From NCBI GenBank assembly GCA_942492375.1, contig CALOEL010000005.1:124001-188000 (forward strand): DNA of 64,000 bases, written 5' to 3'. How positions within the stretch are numbered: the stretch's first letter is position 1; each line of letters begins with the position of its first letter. The notes beneath the pieces were generated by a model. The model was not told where the DNA came from and made no database searches. It saw only the letters and a list, made by a program, of their open reading frames with translations. A program made the position numbers and the translations under genes. Positions 34,362 to 43,124 of this stretch are shown here, piece by piece. The DNA comes from JAHEAO01 sp942492375. GTDB lineage: Bacteria > Pseudomonadota > Alphaproteobacteria > Rhodobacterales > Rhodobacteraceae.

Positions 34362-35534
34362 ATGATTTCCGTTTTAAGCGCCGCCCGCAAGGCATTGGCG
34401 CGCATTGCCGTTCTAGCTGGCCTCGCGGCTCTGGCCGCCTGCGAACCCGTTGCCGTCGGCGGTGGTCCCAGCATCGATACCAGCCGCGCCGTTCCGGTGG
34501 CGCTTCTGGTGCCGCAGGGTTCGGGAAACAGCGGCGATGCCGTGCTTGCCAACAGTCTGATCAACGCGGCGCGCCTGGCGATCAATGATCTGGGCGGGGT
34601 CGAGATCGACCTCCGCGTCTATGACACGGCGGGCCAGCCCGGACAGGCGGCCGCGGTCGCGCGACAGGCGGTCGACGAAGGCGCCAAGGTCATTCTCGGG
34701 CCGGTCTACGCCGAGTCCGCCAACGCCGCCGGCAGGGCGGTCGCGGCAAGCGGCGTCAACGTGCTGGCCTTCTCGAACAACACCGCGATCGCGGGCGGAA
34801 ACGTCTTCGTTCTCGGGTCCACTTTCCAGAATACGGCCGACCGGTTGACCCGGTATGCCGCCCGCCAGGGCCGCCGCAGCGTCCTGATCGTCTACGGCCA
34901 GGACGCCGCCGAGCAGCAGGGGCGCGACGCCATCGCACGTGCCGCCGCGGGTACCGGCGCATCGGTCGCGGGCAGCGCATCATTCGAGCTGTCGCAGCAG
35001 GGTGTCATCAACGCGGTACCCGGAATCGCAAGCCAGGTGCAGTCGACCGGGGCGGATGCGATCTTTTTCACCTCGGGCACGGCAGGCGCGCTGCCGATCC
35101 TGACCCAGCTTCTGAAAGAGAACGGCATCGGGTCCGACACCGCGCAGTTCATCGGGCTGCAGCGCTGGGACATTCCTCCCAGCGCCGCGGCCCTGCCGGG
35201 GCTTCAGGGCGGCTGGTTCGCGATTCCCGATCAAAGCCTGAACGCCAGCTTCAGGAACCGCTATTCGGCCGCCTATGGCGCCGCGCCGCATCCGATCGCG
35301 GGCCTTGGCTATGACGGGATCGCGGCGATCGGCGCCTTGGTCAAATCCGGCAATTCCGGCGCGCTGACCCGGCAGGCGCTTACGCAGCGGTCGGGTTTTG
35401 CCGGTGTGAACGGCGTCTTCCGGTTGCGCTCGGACGGCACCAATGAACGCGGCCTGGCCGTGGCCCAAATTCAGAACAACCAGGTGATCGTGATTGACCC
35501 GGCCCCAAGAAGCTTTGGCGGCGCCGGTTTCTGA
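34362..35534 (+). CDS. LpoA-like penicillin-binding protein activator lipoprotein
   Basis: A 390-aa lipoprotein. A signal peptide with lipobox LAALAAC (Cys near residue 27) precedes a type I periplasmic-binding fold (Peripla_BP_6-like), seen in VPVALLVPQGSGNSGDAVL, VILGPVYAESANAAGRAVAAS, VLAFSNNTAIAGGNVFVLG and YDGIAAIGALV. The position next to rsmI and yraN is that of E. coli lpoA (yraM), whose product activates PBP1A. The E. coli N-terminal TPR domain is absent, as usual in alphaproteobacteria. AAAGAGGA lies 7 nt before the ATG. Its 3' end overlaps glnD. Confidence 0.85.
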   Translation: MISVLSAARKALARIAVLAGLAALAACEPVAVGGGPSIDTSRAVPVALLVPQGSGNSGDAVLANSLINAARLAINDLGGVEIDLRVYDTAGQPGQAAAVARQAVDEGAKVILGPVYAESANAAGRAVAASGVNVLAFSNNTAIAGGNVFVLGSTFQNTADRLTRYAARQGRRSVLIVYGQDAAEQQGRDAIARAAAGTGASVAGSASFELSQQGVINAVPGIASQVQSTGADAIFFTSGTAGALPILTQLLKENGIGSDTAQFIGLQRWDIPPSAAALPGLQGGWFAIPDQSLNASFRNRYSAAYGAAPHPIAGLGYDGIAAIGALVKSGNSGALTRQALTQRSGFAGVNGVFRLRSDGTNERGLAVAQIQNNQVIVIDPAPRSFGGAGF

Positions 35535-38310
35535 CCGCAGCGACGCACCCGAACCCGACACGGCGCCGGACAATCTGATTTGTCCGGCGCCTGACATATT
35601 CCACGCCGGGCGCGTCGCCGCAGAGCTTGAAGCCGCCACCAGGGAACTGAAGGATCACAAGGCGATCCGCGCGGTCGCCGTAGATGTCCTCGGGCGGGCG
35701 TACGACCAGGGGCGCGCGCGCATTGCAGAGACATTCACCGCCCGGCCCCTCGCGGCCCGCGAGGCCCTGGCCTCTTTTGCCTGGCTGATGGACTGCATCG
35801 TGAAATCCGTAATGGACACGGCGATTCATCGACTTCACCCGCTCAACAGCCCGACCGCCAGCCAGCGCATCGCGGTTCTGGCCGTCGGCGGCTACGGCCG
35901 GGCGGAAATGGCGCCGCAATCCGATGTCGACCTGCTGTTCCTGACCCCGTACAAGACCACCGCCTGGGCCGAGAGCGTAATCGAAAGCATGCTCTACATC
36001 TTCTGGGACATGCATCTGAACGTCGGCCACTCGACCCGCACCGTGAAGGATTGCCTGCGGCTGGGCAAATCCGATTTCACCATAAGGACATCGCTTCTGG
36101 AAAACCGGTTCCTGGCCGGTCATCGGCCGCTTTCGGAGGAACTGAACAAGCGGCTCTGGGGCGATCTGTTTCGCGGCACCGGCGCCGAATTCATCGAGGC
36201 CAAGCTGGCCGAGCGTGCAGAGCGTCACGAAAAGCAGGGCGGCCAGCGCTACGTGGTCGAGCCGAACGTGAAGGAGGGCAAGGGCGGTCTGCGGGACCTG
36301 CAATCGCTTTACTGGATCGACAAGTACCTGCACGGCGTGCGGTTCGCCGCGGAACTGGTCGGGCTTCAGGTCTTCACCCAGGATGAATACGACGAGTTCA
36401 ACGCGGCCGAGAATTTCCTTATGGCGGTGCGCGCGCATCTGCATCTGATCACCGACCGTCCGACGGATCAGCTGACCTTCGACATGCAGGTCGAGGTCGC
36501 CGAGCGGTTGGGCTATGTGGACCGCGAGGGGCGGCGTGCGGTCGAGCATTTCATGCAGGACTACTTTCGCCACGCCACCCGCGTCGGCGAGTTGACGCGC
36601 ATCTTCCTGACCTCCCTCGAGGCCAAGCACCTCAAGACCGAACCGCGTCTGATGCGGTTCCTGCGCCGGCGGCGGAAGGTGAAAGCGGGCTACAAGGTCG
36701 AGTTGAACCGGCTGAAGGTGGCCAATCCCGACGCATTCCTCTCCGACAAGCTGAACCTGCTGCGGATCTTCGAAGAGGCGCTGCGGACCGGCTATCTTCT
36801 GCATCCCGACTCGATGCGCCTGATCGCCGCCAATCTGGACCGGATCGACGAGGGGATGCAGCGCGATCCCGAAGCAGCGCGCATCTTCCTGGGGCTGCTG
36901 CTGAAGCACGGGAATCCCGAACGCGCGCTGCGGCGGATGAACGAACTGGGCGTGCTGGGTGCCTTCATTCCCGAATTCGAACCGATCGTCGCAATGATGC
37001 AGTTCAACATGTATCACCACTACACGGTGGACGAGCACACGATACAATGCATCTCGACGCTGGCGCAGATCGAGCGCGAGGAGCTTCAGGAATCGCTGCC
37101 CATCGCAAGCGGGATCCTGAAGGAGGGCGTGAACCGCAGGATCCTTTACGTGGCGCTCTTGTTGCACGACATCGGCAAGGGGCGCGAGGAGGATCACTCG
37201 GTTCTGGGGGCGAAGCTTGCGCGCCGGATCTGCCCGCGCCTGGGACTGAAGCCCGATGAATGCGACACGGTCGAATGGCTGGTCCGGTATCATCTGCTGA
37301 TGTCCGACATCGCCCAGAAACGCGATATCGCGGACCCCCGCACGGTGCGGGATTTCGCCAAGGCCGTGAAGACCAAGAAGCGGCTGGACCTGCTGACGGT
37401 AATCACGGTCTGCGACATTCGCGGTGTCGGTCCGAACACCTGGAACAACTGGAAAGCCGAGTTGCTGCGCGGGCTCTACCGCGAAACCGCGCGGGCGCTG
37501 GAGCACGGGCTGGAGGATATCAACCGCGAAGGCAAGGAGGACGAGGCCAAGCGCGCCCTGCGCGAGGCCCTGCCCGACTGGTCGAAGAAAGATCTGCGGG
37601 CAGAGACCGCGCGGCATTACGGGCCCTACTGGCAGGGCCTGCCGACCGCGGCCCATGTGGTTTTCGCCAATCTCCTGCGCGGTATCGAAAACGACGAGAT
37701 CCGGATCGACATGCTGCTTGACCAGGATCGCGATGCGACGCGGGCCTGTTTCGCGCTGACCGACCATCCGGGGATCTTCTCGCGACTTGCTGGGGCGCTG
37801 GCCCTGGTCGGCGCGAATGTCGTGGACGCGCGGACCTATACATCGAAGGACGGTTATGCAACCGCCGTCTTCTGGGTTCAGGACGCCGAGGGCAAGCCCT
37901 ATGAGACCGCGCGGCTGCCCCGCCTGCGCAAGGTCATCTCGAAGACCCTGCGGGGCGAGGTGGTGGCGCGCGACGCGTTGAAGGACCGGGACAAGATCAA
38001 GAAGCGCGAGCGCGCCTTCCGGGTGCCGACCTCGATCGCTTTCGACAACGAGGGATCCGAGATCTACACCATCATCGAGGTCGACACCCGCGACCGGCCC
38101 GGCCTTCTTTATGACCTGACCCGGACGCTGGCCAACAACAACGTCTATATCGCCAGCGCGGTGATCGCGACCTTCGGCGCGCAAGTGGTGGATACCTTCT
38201 ATGTCAAGGACATGTTCGGGCTGAAGTTCCATTCCGAATCCCGCCGCCGGGCGCTGGAAAGAAAGCTGCGGGAAGCGATAACGCAGGGCGCGGAAAGGGC
38301 TGCCGGCTGA
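35494..38310 (+). CDS. glnD: Bifunctional uridylyltransferase/uridylyl-removing enzyme GlnD
   Basis: A 938-aa nitrogen sensor that uridylylates PII when glutamine is low and removes UMP when it is high. The nucleotidyltransferase motif is GGYGRAEMAPQSDVDLLF (about residues 130-147). The HD domain has LLHDIGKGREEDHS (about 556-569). Two C-terminal ACT domains contain DHPGIFSRLAGAL and DTRDRPGLLYDLTRTL. No ATG or GTG exists near the conserved start, and TTG at 35494 has AGGTGA 6 nt upstream, giving a 41-nt overlap with the preceding gene. It overlaps murJ by 1 nt. Confidence 0.95.
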   Translation: MTRPQEALAAPVSDRSDAPEPDTAPDNLICPAPDIFHAGRVAAELEAATRELKDHKAIRAVAVDVLGRAYDQGRARIAETFTARPLAAREALASFAWLMDCIVKSVMDTAIHRLHPLNSPTASQRIAVLAVGGYGRAEMAPQSDVDLLFLTPYKTTAWAESVIESMLYIFWDMHLNVGHSTRTVKDCLRLGKSDFTIRTSLLENRFLAGHRPLSEELNKRLWGDLFRGTGAEFIEAKLAERAERHEKQGGQRYVVEPNVKEGKGGLRDLQSLYWIDKYLHGVRFAAELVGLQVFTQDEYDEFNAAENFLMAVRAHLHLITDRPTDQLTFDMQVEVAERLGYVDREGRRAVEHFMQDYFRHATRVGELTRIFLTSLEAKHLKTEPRLMRFLRRRRKVKAGYKVELNRLKVANPDAFLSDKLNLLRIFEEALRTGYLLHPDSMRLIAANLDRIDEGMQRDPEAARIFLGLLLKHGNPERALRRMNELGVLGAFIPEFEPIVAMMQFNMYHHYTVDEHTIQCISTLAQIEREELQESLPIASGILKEGVNRRILYVALLLHDIGKGREEDHSVLGAKLARRICPRLGLKPDECDTVEWLVRYHLLMSDIAQKRDIADPRTVRDFAKAVKTKKRLDLLTVITVCDIRGVGPNTWNNWKAELLRGLYRETARALEHGLEDINREGKEDEAKRALREALPDWSKKDLRAETARHYGPYWQGLPTAAHVVFANLLRGIENDEIRIDMLLDQDRDATRACFALTDHPGIFSRLAGALALVGANVVDARTYTSKDGYATAVFWVQDAEGKPYETARLPRLRKVISKTLRGEVVARDALKDRDKIKKRERAFRVPTSIAFDNEGSEIYTIIEVDTRDRPGLLYDLTRTLANNNVYIASAVIATFGAQVVDTFYVKDMFGLKFHSESRRRALERKLREAITQGAERAAG

Positions 38311-39902
38311 TGGCGCCCATCCGGCTTCTCAGCGGCTTCCTGACCGTCGGCGTCTGGACGCTGGCCAGCCGGCTGCTTGGCTTTGTCCGCGATATCCTGA
38401 TCGCGGCCTTCCTCGGTTCTGGCCCGGTGGCCGAGGCCTTCCTGATCGCCTTCGCCCTGCCCAACATGTTCCGCCGCTTCTTCGCCGAGGGCGCGTTCAA
38501 CATGGCCTTCGTGCCGATGTTCTCGAAGAAGGTCGAAACCGGCGACGCGCCCGAGGCCTTTGCCCGCGACGCGTTTTCCGGACTGGCGACGGTGCTGATC
38601 GTCTTCACCCTGGCCGCGCAGGTCCTGATGCCCTGGCTGGTGCTGGCGATGGCGTCGGGTTTCGTCGAGGACGAACGTTTCGCACTCGCAGTCGGATATG
38701 GCCGGATCGCCTTCGCCTATATCCTGTTCATCTCGCTCGCCGCGCTGCTTTCGGGGGTGCTGAACGCGATCGGTCGGTTTGCCGCGGCAGCCGCAGCGCC
38801 GGTGCTTCTGAACGTCATCCTGATTTCGGCACTGCTGCTGGCCGACGGCAATGTCGTTGACAGCGCCGTGCCGGTCCCCGACACCGCGGACCCCGTCGTC
38901 AATGCCGGGCTGGGAACCATCCTGGCCTGGGCGGTCGTTCTTGCCGGCATCGCGCAGCTGGCGTTGGTCTGGGTCGCGGCAGCGCGCGCCGGGTTCCGGT
39001 TGCGTCCGTCGCGCCCCCGGCTGACGCCGGAACTGCGGCGGCTTGTCCGCATCGCCATCCCGGCGGCCCTGGCGGGAGGTGTCGTTCAGATCAACCTTCT
39101 GGTTGGCCGGCAGGTCGCCAGCTTCTTCGACGGAGGCATCGCCTGGCTGAACTATGCCGACCGGCTCTACCAGCTGCCGCTCGGCGTCGTCGGCATCGCC
39201 ATCGGCGTCGTGCTGCTGCCGGAACTGTCGCGCCGCCTCGGCGCCGGCGACGAGGCCGCGGGGCGGCATTCGTTCAACCGCGCCGCCGAATTCGCGCTGC
39301 TTCTAACCCTGCCCGCCGCCGTGGCGTTGATCGTCATCGCGGAACCCCTCGTCTCGGTCCTGTTCGAGCGTGGCCGCTTCTCGGCGGCCGACAGCCGCGC
39401 CACCGCGCATGCACTGATGATCTACGGGCTGGGCCTGCCCGCCTTCGTCATGCAGAAGGTGCTGCAGCCGCTCTACTTCGCGCGCGAGGATACCCGGACG
39501 CCGTTCCGCTACGCCGTTGTCTCGATGTTCGTGAATGCCGGGCTGGCCATCGGGCTGGCCCCGGTCATCGGCTATCTGGCGGCGGCGATCGGCACGACCG
39601 CGGCGGCTTGGGCCATGGTGCTGCTTCTGTGGCGCGGCCGGCGCGGCATGGGACATGCCGCGGAATTCGACGCGGCCTTCGTCGTCAGGGCGCGACGGAT
39701 CCTCATGGCCTCGCTCGCCATGGGGGTCTGCCTGATCGCGGCAAGCTGGCTGTTATCCGATCCGCTGACGATGGCGCATTGGCGCTATCTGGCGCTGGCC
39801 TGTCTCGTGACCATCGGCGCCGTCGCCTATTTCGGCATCGGCCAGGCCATCGGCGCGGTCAGCCTGTCGGAAATGCGCGGGCTTTTGCGCCGTCAGCGCT
39901 GA
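38310..39902 (+). CDS. murJ: Lipid II flippase MurJ (MviN)
   Basis: A 530-aa polytopic protein with about 14 TM helices that flips lipid II across the inner membrane. The N-terminal signature LASRLLGFVRDILIAAFLGSGP and the NMFRRFFAEGAFNMAFVPMF segment (first and second loops, with the essential arginines) are clear. RLYQLPLGVVGIAIGVVLLPELSRR is typical of the second half. The ATG shares its A with the glnD TGA. The 3' end overlaps the convergent rhomboid-like gene by 10 bp. Confidence 0.95.
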   Translation: MAPIRLLSGFLTVGVWTLASRLLGFVRDILIAAFLGSGPVAEAFLIAFALPNMFRRFFAEGAFNMAFVPMFSKKVETGDAPEAFARDAFSGLATVLIVFTLAAQVLMPWLVLAMASGFVEDERFALAVGYGRIAFAYILFISLAALLSGVLNAIGRFAAAAAAPVLLNVILISALLLADGNVVDSAVPVPDTADPVVNAGLGTILAWAVVLAGIAQLALVWVAAARAGFRLRPSRPRLTPELRRLVRIAIPAALAGGVVQINLLVGRQVASFFDGGIAWLNYADRLYQLPLGVVGIAIGVVLLPELSRRLGAGDEAAGRHSFNRAAEFALLLTLPAAVALIVIAEPLVSVLFERGRFSAADSRATAHALMIYGLGLPAFVMQKVLQPLYFAREDTRTPFRYAVVSMFVNAGLAIGLAPVIGYLAAAIGTTAAAWAMVLLLWRGRRGMGHAAEFDAAFVVRARRILMASLAMGVCLIAASWLLSDPLTMAHWRYLALACLVTIGAVAYFGIGQAIGAVSLSEMRGLLRRQR

Positions 39903-40579
39903 CGCATCTTCTGCATCATCCGGCCCCAGGCGCCGGGGACCAGCGCGAAGGACAGGAAGAACCCTGTCGCGAAGCCGAAGATATCGGCCAGCCAGTCCTT
40001 GTTGCCGCCGAACAGAAGCCCGAAGATAAGCTGTATGCCAAGCAGGAAGCCGATCAGTGTGAAGGCCGTGTAGCGGGTATTTCCGGTGCCGGTCAGGCTG
40101 ATCCAGAGCATGAAAGTATAAGAGCCGATCAGCCCGTAGACCGCCGGATAACCGCCATAGAGCGGTTGCGGGTCGTCCAGCAGCAGCGCATAGGCCAAGG
40201 CCCCCGCCATCGCCGACAGGAAGAACACCGCCAGAACCGCGAAGGTGCCGAAGACCTCGCCCACCATCTTGCCGAGCGCCAGCAGGAAGACGATGACCAT
40301 CAACGCATGGGTGAAGCTGTGATGGATGAACGGATAGGTGACGAAGCGCTTGAGATGCTCGAAGGACCAGCGCCCGGTTTCGGCCATCCAGTCGAAGATG
40401 ACGCCGGAGAACGCATATTCCTGGATACCGTCTATCCGCCAGCCAACCGCGTCCGGCCCGCCGACGAAGCCGCGCGCGCCGGCCTGGAAGATGACCTCGA
40501 CGCCGAAGATCAGCAGCGCCAGCGCCACCACGATCGGCGGCAGCGCGTTAAACGGCGATTCCTCGTGACTGCTCTTCAT
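39893..40579 (-). CDS. Rhomboid-fold membrane protein without catalytic residues
   Basis: A 228-aa polytopic protein with six or seven TM segments that aligns by eye with rhomboid proteases: the HHSFTHALMVIVFLLALG helix, a GGYPAVYGLIGSYTF segment where active rhomboids have GxSGAVFAL, and DIFGFATGFFLSF where they have AHLGG. The nucleophile Ser is replaced (GGYPA) and the His of the last helix is absent, so it should be a pseudoprotease. ATG 40579 (MKSSHEESP) has GGAAGGG upstream; an ATG at 40615 would extend it by 12 residues. It is divergent from trpS. Confidence 0.82.
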   Translation of the reverse strand: MKSSHEESPFNALPPIVVALALLIFGVEVIFQAGARGFVGGPDAVGWRIDGIQEYAFSGVIFDWMAETGRWSFEHLKRFVTYPFIHHSFTHALMVIVFLLALGKMVGEVFGTFAVLAVFFLSAMAGALAYALLLDDPQPLYGGYPAVYGLIGSYTFMLWISLTGTGNTRYTAFTLIGFLLGIQLIFGLLFGGNKDWLADIFGFATGFFLSFALVPGAWGRMMQKMRQR

Positions 40580-40656
40580 CCCCCGCGACCCTTCCTTGAC
40601 GAGTGTTGGGCGCATGGGTAAGCGAGCGGGACGCAGAAATCCAGACGGAGCAGACC

Positions 40657-41679
40657 ATGACCGACACGGCCTTCACGCCGCGGGTGTTTTCGGGGATCAA
40701 ACCCTCGGGCGGGCTGACCCTTGGCAACTACCTCGGGGCGATCAAGCGCTGGGTCGACATGCAGGGCCCGAACTTCGAGACGATCTATTGCGTGGTGGAC
40801 ATGCATGCGATCACCGTCTGGCAGGACCCTGTGACGCTGAAACAGGCGACGCGGGAAGTGGCGGCGGGTCTGCTGGCTTCGGGCATCGACCCCGAGGGGT
40901 CGGTGCTGTTCAACCAGAGCCAGGTGCCCGCCCATGCCGAGCTGGCCTGGATCTTCAACTGCGTCGCCCGGGTCGGCTGGATGAACCGGATGACCCAGTT
41001 CAAGGACAAGGCCGGCAAGAACGCCGAGAAGGTCAGCCTCGGCCTTTACGCGTATCCGGCTCTGATGGCCGCCGACATCCTGGCCTATCACGCCACCCAT
41101 GTTCCGGTGGGCGAGGACCAGAAGCAGCATGTCGAGCTGACCCGCGACATCGCGGCGAAGTTCAACCATGACTACAAGGTGGATTTCTTCCCCCTTACCA
41201 ACCCGGTGATCGAAGGGCCGGCCACCCGCGTGATGAACCTGCGCGACGGCACCAAGAAGATGTCGAAATCGGGCGAGTCGGATATGGAGCGGATCAACAT
41301 GACCGACGATGCCGACACGATCTCGAAGAAGCTGAAGAAGGCGCGCACCGATCCCGACCCCCTGCCCGACAACCTCGAAGGGCTGAAGAACCGGCCCGAG
41401 GCGCGCAACCTCGTCGATATCTATGCGGGTCTCGCCGACATGACCTCGGAGGCGGTGATCGCGGAATATGCCAGTGCCGGCTGGGGCCGGTTCAAGCCCG
41501 CGCTGGCCGACCTGGCGGTGGCGAAACTGGGCCCGATCTCGGAAGAGATGAGCCGCCTGATGGCCAACCCGGCAGAGCTGGACGACCTTCTGGCCAAGGG
41601 CGCGGAACGGGCCGAGGCAATCGCCCGGCCGATCCTGCACCAGACCTATGACATTGTCGGCCTGGTGCGCTCGCGCTAG
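40657..41679 (+). CDS. trpS: Tryptophanyl-tRNA synthetase
   Basis: A 340-aa class I aminoacyl-tRNA synthetase that charges tRNA-Trp. FSGIKPSGGLTLGNYLGAIK holds the HIGH-equivalent (about residues 10-29), VGEDQKQHVELTRDIA follows, and GTKKMSKS (about 202-209) is the KMSKS loop. The start ATG at 40657 (MTDTAFTPRVF) has GGAG 7 nt upstream; the open frame 18 codons earlier is unsupported. Confidence 0.96.
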   Translation: MTDTAFTPRVFSGIKPSGGLTLGNYLGAIKRWVDMQGPNFETIYCVVDMHAITVWQDPVTLKQATREVAAGLLASGIDPEGSVLFNQSQVPAHAELAWIFNCVARVGWMNRMTQFKDKAGKNAEKVSLGLYAYPALMAADILAYHATHVPVGEDQKQHVELTRDIAAKFNHDYKVDFFPLTNPVIEGPATRVMNLRDGTKKMSKSGESDMERINMTDDADTISKKLKKARTDPDPLPDNLEGLKNRPEARNLVDIYAGLADMTSEAVIAEYASAGWGRFKPALADLAVAKLGPISEEMSRLMANPAELDDLLAKGAERAEAIARPILHQTYDIVGLVRSR

Positions 41680-41781
41680 GGCGCACGCTGGTTGCAGATA
41701 TTGCCATCTGCGGCGTTTTGTCGCATCATCCGGTCCGGGTCGCCCGTATTTCCGGCGGCCGTTCGTGCTGGAGTTCAAAAA

Positions 41782-42173
41782 ATGATCGACAGGCTCTATG
41801 TCGCCGCAGGATTCCTGTGGCTGCTCTTCGGAATGTCTTTCGGCATGTGGATGGGCATCAATGACCAGATGATCTATGCCAACAGCCACGCCCATGCCAA
41901 CCTGCTGGGCTCGTCGTGCCGGTGCTGTTCGGTATCGTCTGCCACACCTGGCCGGCCATCAAGGCGCAGAAATTCGCGATCTACCAGTTCTGGCTCTATC
42001 AGCTTGGCGCGGTCCTGCTGGTGGCCGGAAAATATGACGCGGATGGCGGCGGCGATGCGGCGCTGGCCGCTCCGGGCGGGACACTCGTCCTGCTCGCCAC
42101 GCTCTGGATGGCGGTGATGTTCTGGCGCGCGACCGCGACTCGTCATGCGGGGGTCGCCAAGGCTCCGGCATAG
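41782..42173 (+). pseudogene. Small heme-copper-oxidase-like membrane protein, frameshifted
   Basis: The frame from ATG 41782 encodes MIDRLYVAAGFLWLLFGMSF and continues to SHAHANLLG. The homologous continuation VPVLFGIVCHTWPAIKAQ is in the next frame, ending at 42173. One base (for example a T restoring GGC-TTC-GTC-GTG) is missing near 41911; adding it yields an intact 130-aa protein with about four TM helices. The SHAHANLLG...LFG pattern recalls a small family related to subunit I of cytochrome oxidases. Either a recent pseudogene or a sequence error. GGAG lies 10 nt before the ATG. Confidence 0.8.
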
Positions 42174-42293
42174 GAAGCGTGGCCCGCAGCGCTTCCACGG
42201 GCCCGCGCAGGTTCGCACACCTGCCGTGCGAAATCGGAAATGTCCGGCGGACATGGCCGTCGCTATGCTCTGCCCGCAAGCAAGGAGCACGCC

Positions 42294-42782
42294 ATGACCT
42301 ACCAGACCCATCCGGAAACACGCATCGGCCATGTTCACCTGAAAGTGGCTGATCTCGACCGGGCCGTCGAGTTCTACTCCCGCGTCATCGGGCTGGAACT
42401 GCAACAGAAATTCGGCGACTCTGCCGCCTTCCTCTCGGCCGGTGGCTATCACCATCATATCGGGCTGAATGTCTGGGACAGTCGCGGCGGCACACCGCCG
42501 CCTGCCGGCCATACCGGCCTCTACCACGTCGCCTTTCTCTATCCCGACCGCGCGGCGCTTGCCCGGGCGTTGAAACAGGCGCTTGAAGCAGGGGTCACGC
42601 TGGACGGCGCCGCCGATCACGGCGTCAGCGAGGCGCTCTATTTCAGGGACCCGGACGGCAATGGAATCGAGATCTACCGCGACCGCGATCCGGAGGATTG
42701 GCCGCGCGACGAAAACGGCGCCCTAAAGATGGTCAATGCGCCCCTCGATATCCCGGCGCTTCTGGCATTGGCCGAGGAATGA
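42294..42782 (+). CDS. VOC-family (glyoxalase/dioxygenase-like) protein
   Basis: A 162-aa vicinal-oxygen-chelate protein. RIGHVHLKVADLDRAVEFYSRVIG (first module, His near residue 14), GGYHHHIGLNVWDSRGG and GLYHVAFLYPDRAALARAL plus EALYFRDPDGNGIEIYRDRD (second module, His and Glu metal ligands) are evident. It resembles CatE-type catechol 2,3-dioxygenases, though the substrate is unknown. AAGGAG lies 7 nt before the ATG. Confidence 0.9.
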   Translation: MTYQTHPETRIGHVHLKVADLDRAVEFYSRVIGLELQQKFGDSAAFLSAGGYHHHIGLNVWDSRGGTPPPAGHTGLYHVAFLYPDRAALARALKQALEAGVTLDGAADHGVSEALYFRDPDGNGIEIYRDRDPEDWPRDENGALKMVNAPLDIPALLALAEE

Positions 42783-42837
42783 AAATTTTCGCCGCGTCAC
42801 GGAACTGAATCATTCCGCCCGTAGTTTCGGCGGTACA

Positions 42838-43004
42838 GGTGCCCAATACGGCACCCGGTCCGGTCGGCAATGTCAGTCACTCGTCCCGCTGCCGACACGC
42901 CGGTTTCGGTGTGCTGTTCCGGACCAACGGCACGACACGCGATCCTCCCCAGATCGCTGCTGCCAGATAGCCCCCGATCCGTCCGCCGGATCGGGGGCCT
43001 TTTC
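42838..43004 (+). ncRNA. Candidate sRNA or leader RNA with four hairpins and terminator
   Basis: The 342-bp gap before the aminotransferase gene holds successive stems: GGTGCC-CAATAC-GGCACC (42838-42855), GTCGGCA/TGCCGAC (42863-42869 with 42890-42896), GCGATC-CTCCCCA-GATCGC (42939-42957), and a 12-bp GC-rich stem (42970-42981 with 42987-42998) followed by CTTTTCTT. The third loop, CUCCCCA, is complementary to a Shine-Dalgarno core. No ORF with branched-chain codon runs is present, so a classical attenuator is unlikely. No clear promoter was identified. Confidence 0.5.
42970..43004 (+). terminator. Rho-independent terminator ahead of ilvE-type gene
   Basis: A 12-bp perfect stem GCCCCCGATCCG / CGGATCGGGGGC with a 5-nt loop is followed by CTTTTCTT. 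It lies 120 nt before the aminotransferase start and ends either the structured RNA described above or read-through from the VOC gene. Confidence 0.85.
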
Positions 43005-43124
43005 TTGCGCCGCTATGAAATCCGCAGTTTGCCCCGTGCATTGACCTTCGCCCGATCCCGGCGCTCATTCCGATTCCGTTCGGTTCCGACTTGCTCTAGT
43101 CTCCTTCGCGACTGGAGAAAGCAG

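Noticed and set aside
35380..38232. A minus-strand open frame of 950 codons opposite glnD
   Set aside because: Antisense of GlnD, which has intact motifs over its full length.
42870..43124. An 85-codon N-terminal extension of the aminotransferase, or a leader peptide
   Set aside because: The extension crosses a strong terminator hairpin and is Arg/Ser-rich; the start at 43125 has a Shine-Dalgarno. No branched-chain codon run is present.
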